Source of the DNA: Clostridia bacterium
Lineage (GTDB): Bacteria; Bacillota_E; SLMV01; PUMD01
NCBI GenBank assembly: GCA_007128555.1
Contig: SKXF01000012.1
Location: 1-6,884, forward strand
Length of the DNA: 6,884 nucleotides
Reading direction: 5' to 3'
The notes beneath the pieces were generated by a model that searched no databases, was not told where the DNA came from, and saw only the letters and a program-made list of their open reading frames with translations. The translations under genes and the position numbers were made by a program. This document shows positions 6,299 to 6,884 of the stretch, one piece after another. Numbering within the stretch: the first letter of the stretch is position 1; each line of letters begins with the position of its first letter.

Positions 6299-6328
6299 CT
6301 ATCACATTACAAAGACAGGCTCCATCAA
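6299..6328 (-). promoter_or_regulatory. Possible weak promoter for the phosphatase cluster
   Basis: On the minus strand TTGATG (6328-6323) and TGATAG (6304-6299) are separated by 18 nt, with a TG pair just before the -10. Transcription would start about 18 nt before the HAD-gene start codon, leaving a short leader that still holds the ribosome binding site. Both hexamers are imperfect, so this is a candidate only. The rest of the gene-free stretch 6275-6489 shows no RNA gene or coding pattern that I recognise, apart from the hairpin at 6441-6471. Confidence 0.3.
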
Positions 6329-6440
6329 TCCATGGGCCCGCATCCACCACCGATCTATTCAGCCATCTCTCGTCTTGTCTTCGCCTTGAAGATGCAGGAC
6401 AGCTCGCTTCCGTGGGCCGGATTCTGCGTGATGACATGCA

Positions 6441-6471
6441 GGGAGATCCACCGACCAACGATGGACCTCCC
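6441..6471 (-). other. Strong 13-bp hairpin after the low-complexity gene
   Basis: Read on the minus strand, GGGAGGTCCATCG pairs along its whole length with CGGTGGATCTCCC across a TTGGT loop. This gives 13 uninterrupted pairs, two of them G-U. On the plus strand the same two positions become A-C mismatches, so the fold favours a minus-strand RNA. It begins 19 nt after the stop codon of the upstream gene. No T-run follows, so it is not a standard intrinsic terminator; an mRNA 3'-end or stability structure is plausible (inference). Confidence 0.55.
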
Positions 6472-6489
6472 GCAACATTCACTGCCTGG

Positions 6490-6884
6490 TCAGATGTTCG
6501 TGCGGCCTGGGGAGTACGTTCCTCCCGATTGCGGGCTGGCGGGGCTCCAGCTCTGCTGGAAGCCCGAGCCCGGGTACTGCTGGCCGAACTGGCCGCCCCC
6601 GTACTGGGAAGTCGTACCCATCGGGCTACCGGAACCGGGATACTGCTGACCGTAGTTTCTGCCCGACTGGCCGGCCTGGCCCGTCGGCTGACTCATCATG
6701 GTGGACTGAATTGTTCCCGAAGTGCCATAGGTCCCGCCGCCATACTGCTGGCCTGTCGTGCCGTAACTGCTGGCGCTGTACTGGCCGGGGCTGTACTGGC
6801 CGCCGGAACCGGGATACTGCTGACCGTAGTTTCTGCCCGACTGGCCGGCCTGGCCCGTCGGCTGACTCATCATGGTGGACTGGG
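6490..6884 (-). CDS. Gly/Gln/Ser/Tyr-rich repetitive low-complexity protein, C-terminal part (cut by window edge)
   Basis: I do not recognise this gene. The frame is open to the right edge, so the true start is outside the window; the visible ATG pair at 6873 is internal to a repeat (QSTMMSQP). The last 127 residues contain 31 Gly, 22 Gln, 20 Ser, 12 Tyr, 12 Thr and 10 Pro. There is no Asp, Glu, Lys, His, Cys, Leu or Val, and only three Arg. GQQYPGSG occurs three times, with variants such as GQQYGGG and QYSPGQY. About 26 residues are repeated exactly, with a 58-residue period. Such composition predicts disorder and resembles prion-like low-complexity tails. In a spore former it could be the tail of a spore-coat or other surface protein, but that is inference. 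No signal peptide or folded domain is visible in the part present. Gene status is supported by the in-frame repeat period, consistent composition, and a stop followed by a hairpin. Confidence 0.72.
   Translation of the reverse strand, partial: QSTMMSQPTGQAGQSGRNYGQQYPGSGGQYSPGQYSASSYGTTGQQYGGGTYGTSGTIQSTMMSQPTGQAGQSGRNYGQQYPGSGSPMGTTSQYGGGQFGQQYPGSGFQQSWSPASPQSGGTYSPGRTNI
6629..6708 (-). repeat. 80-bp perfect direct repeat, copy 1
   Basis: This stretch is identical base for base to 6803-6882, starting 174 bp away. 174 is divisible by three, so both copies are read in the same frame, encoding QSTMMSQPTGQAGQ through NYGQQYPGSG. Identity includes third codon positions, pointing to recent duplication or gene conversion rather than selection on the protein alone. 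Confidence 0.95.
6803..6882 (-). repeat. 80-bp perfect direct repeat, copy 2
   Basis: This is the second exact copy, ending two bases before the window edge. The 94 bp between the copies encode a related Gly/Tyr/Gln/Ser-rich spacer, so the real unit may be 174 bp (58 residues) with more copies outside the window. Confidence 0.95.

Noticed and set aside
6234..6482. Minus-strand 82-codon open frame between the low-complexity gene and the HAD gene
   Set aside because: It starts beside the hairpin, overlaps the HAD start out of frame, has no ribosome binding site and shows no familiar protein pattern.
5999..6649. 216-codon plus-strand open frame covering the intergenic region
   Set aside because: It overlaps the HAD gene and the low-complexity gene on the other strand. 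Its Pro/Trp-rich end is just the complement of the repeats.

Overview
The window looks like chromosomal DNA from a high-GC, endospore-forming member of the Bacillota (Firmicutes). The grounds are a YunB-family sporulation protein, a canonical tyrosine T-box leader ahead of tyrS, strong GGAGG-type ribosome binding sites, and GC-rich codon use throughout. The genus cannot be named from the sequence alone. Every convincing gene is on the minus strand, so transcription runs from right to left. Long plus-strand reading frames are antisense shadows of these genes.

Right to left: (1) 6490-6884 is the 3' part of a low-complexity Gly/Gln/Ser/Tyr-rich protein with a perfect 80-bp direct repeat. It is cut by the window edge and followed by a strong hairpin (6441-6471). 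(2) 4285-6274 holds three close-packed genes for phosphatases of three unrelated superfamilies: a HAD hydrolase of the PpaX/Gph type, a PPP-family metallophosphatase, and a histidine phosphatase. (3) 4224-4252 is a strong sigma-A-type promoter. It is followed by a complete T-box leader with a UAC (Tyr) specifier and an intrinsic terminator at 3965-3989. (4) Downstream lie tyrS, yunB, nadE, a yebC/TACO1-family gene and the start of ruvC, with gaps of about 46-71 nt and no convincing terminator between them. ruvC runs off the left edge.

The simplest reading is two transcription units. The phosphatase cluster may handle phosphate-ester or pyrophosphate turnover or signalling; its substrates cannot be read from sequence. 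The second unit is a T-box-controlled operon in which uncharged tRNA-Tyr would raise transcription of tyrosyl-tRNA synthetase. By read-through it would also raise a sporulation protein, NAD synthetase, a YebC-type protein and the Holliday-junction resolvase. Seven of the eight visible gene starts appear to be GTG or TTG; only yunB appears to use ATG.

I found no CRISPR array, insertion sequence, tRNA or rRNA. The most unusual items are the repeat-bearing low-complexity protein at the right edge, the trio of unrelated phosphatases, and the mixed gene content behind the T-box.
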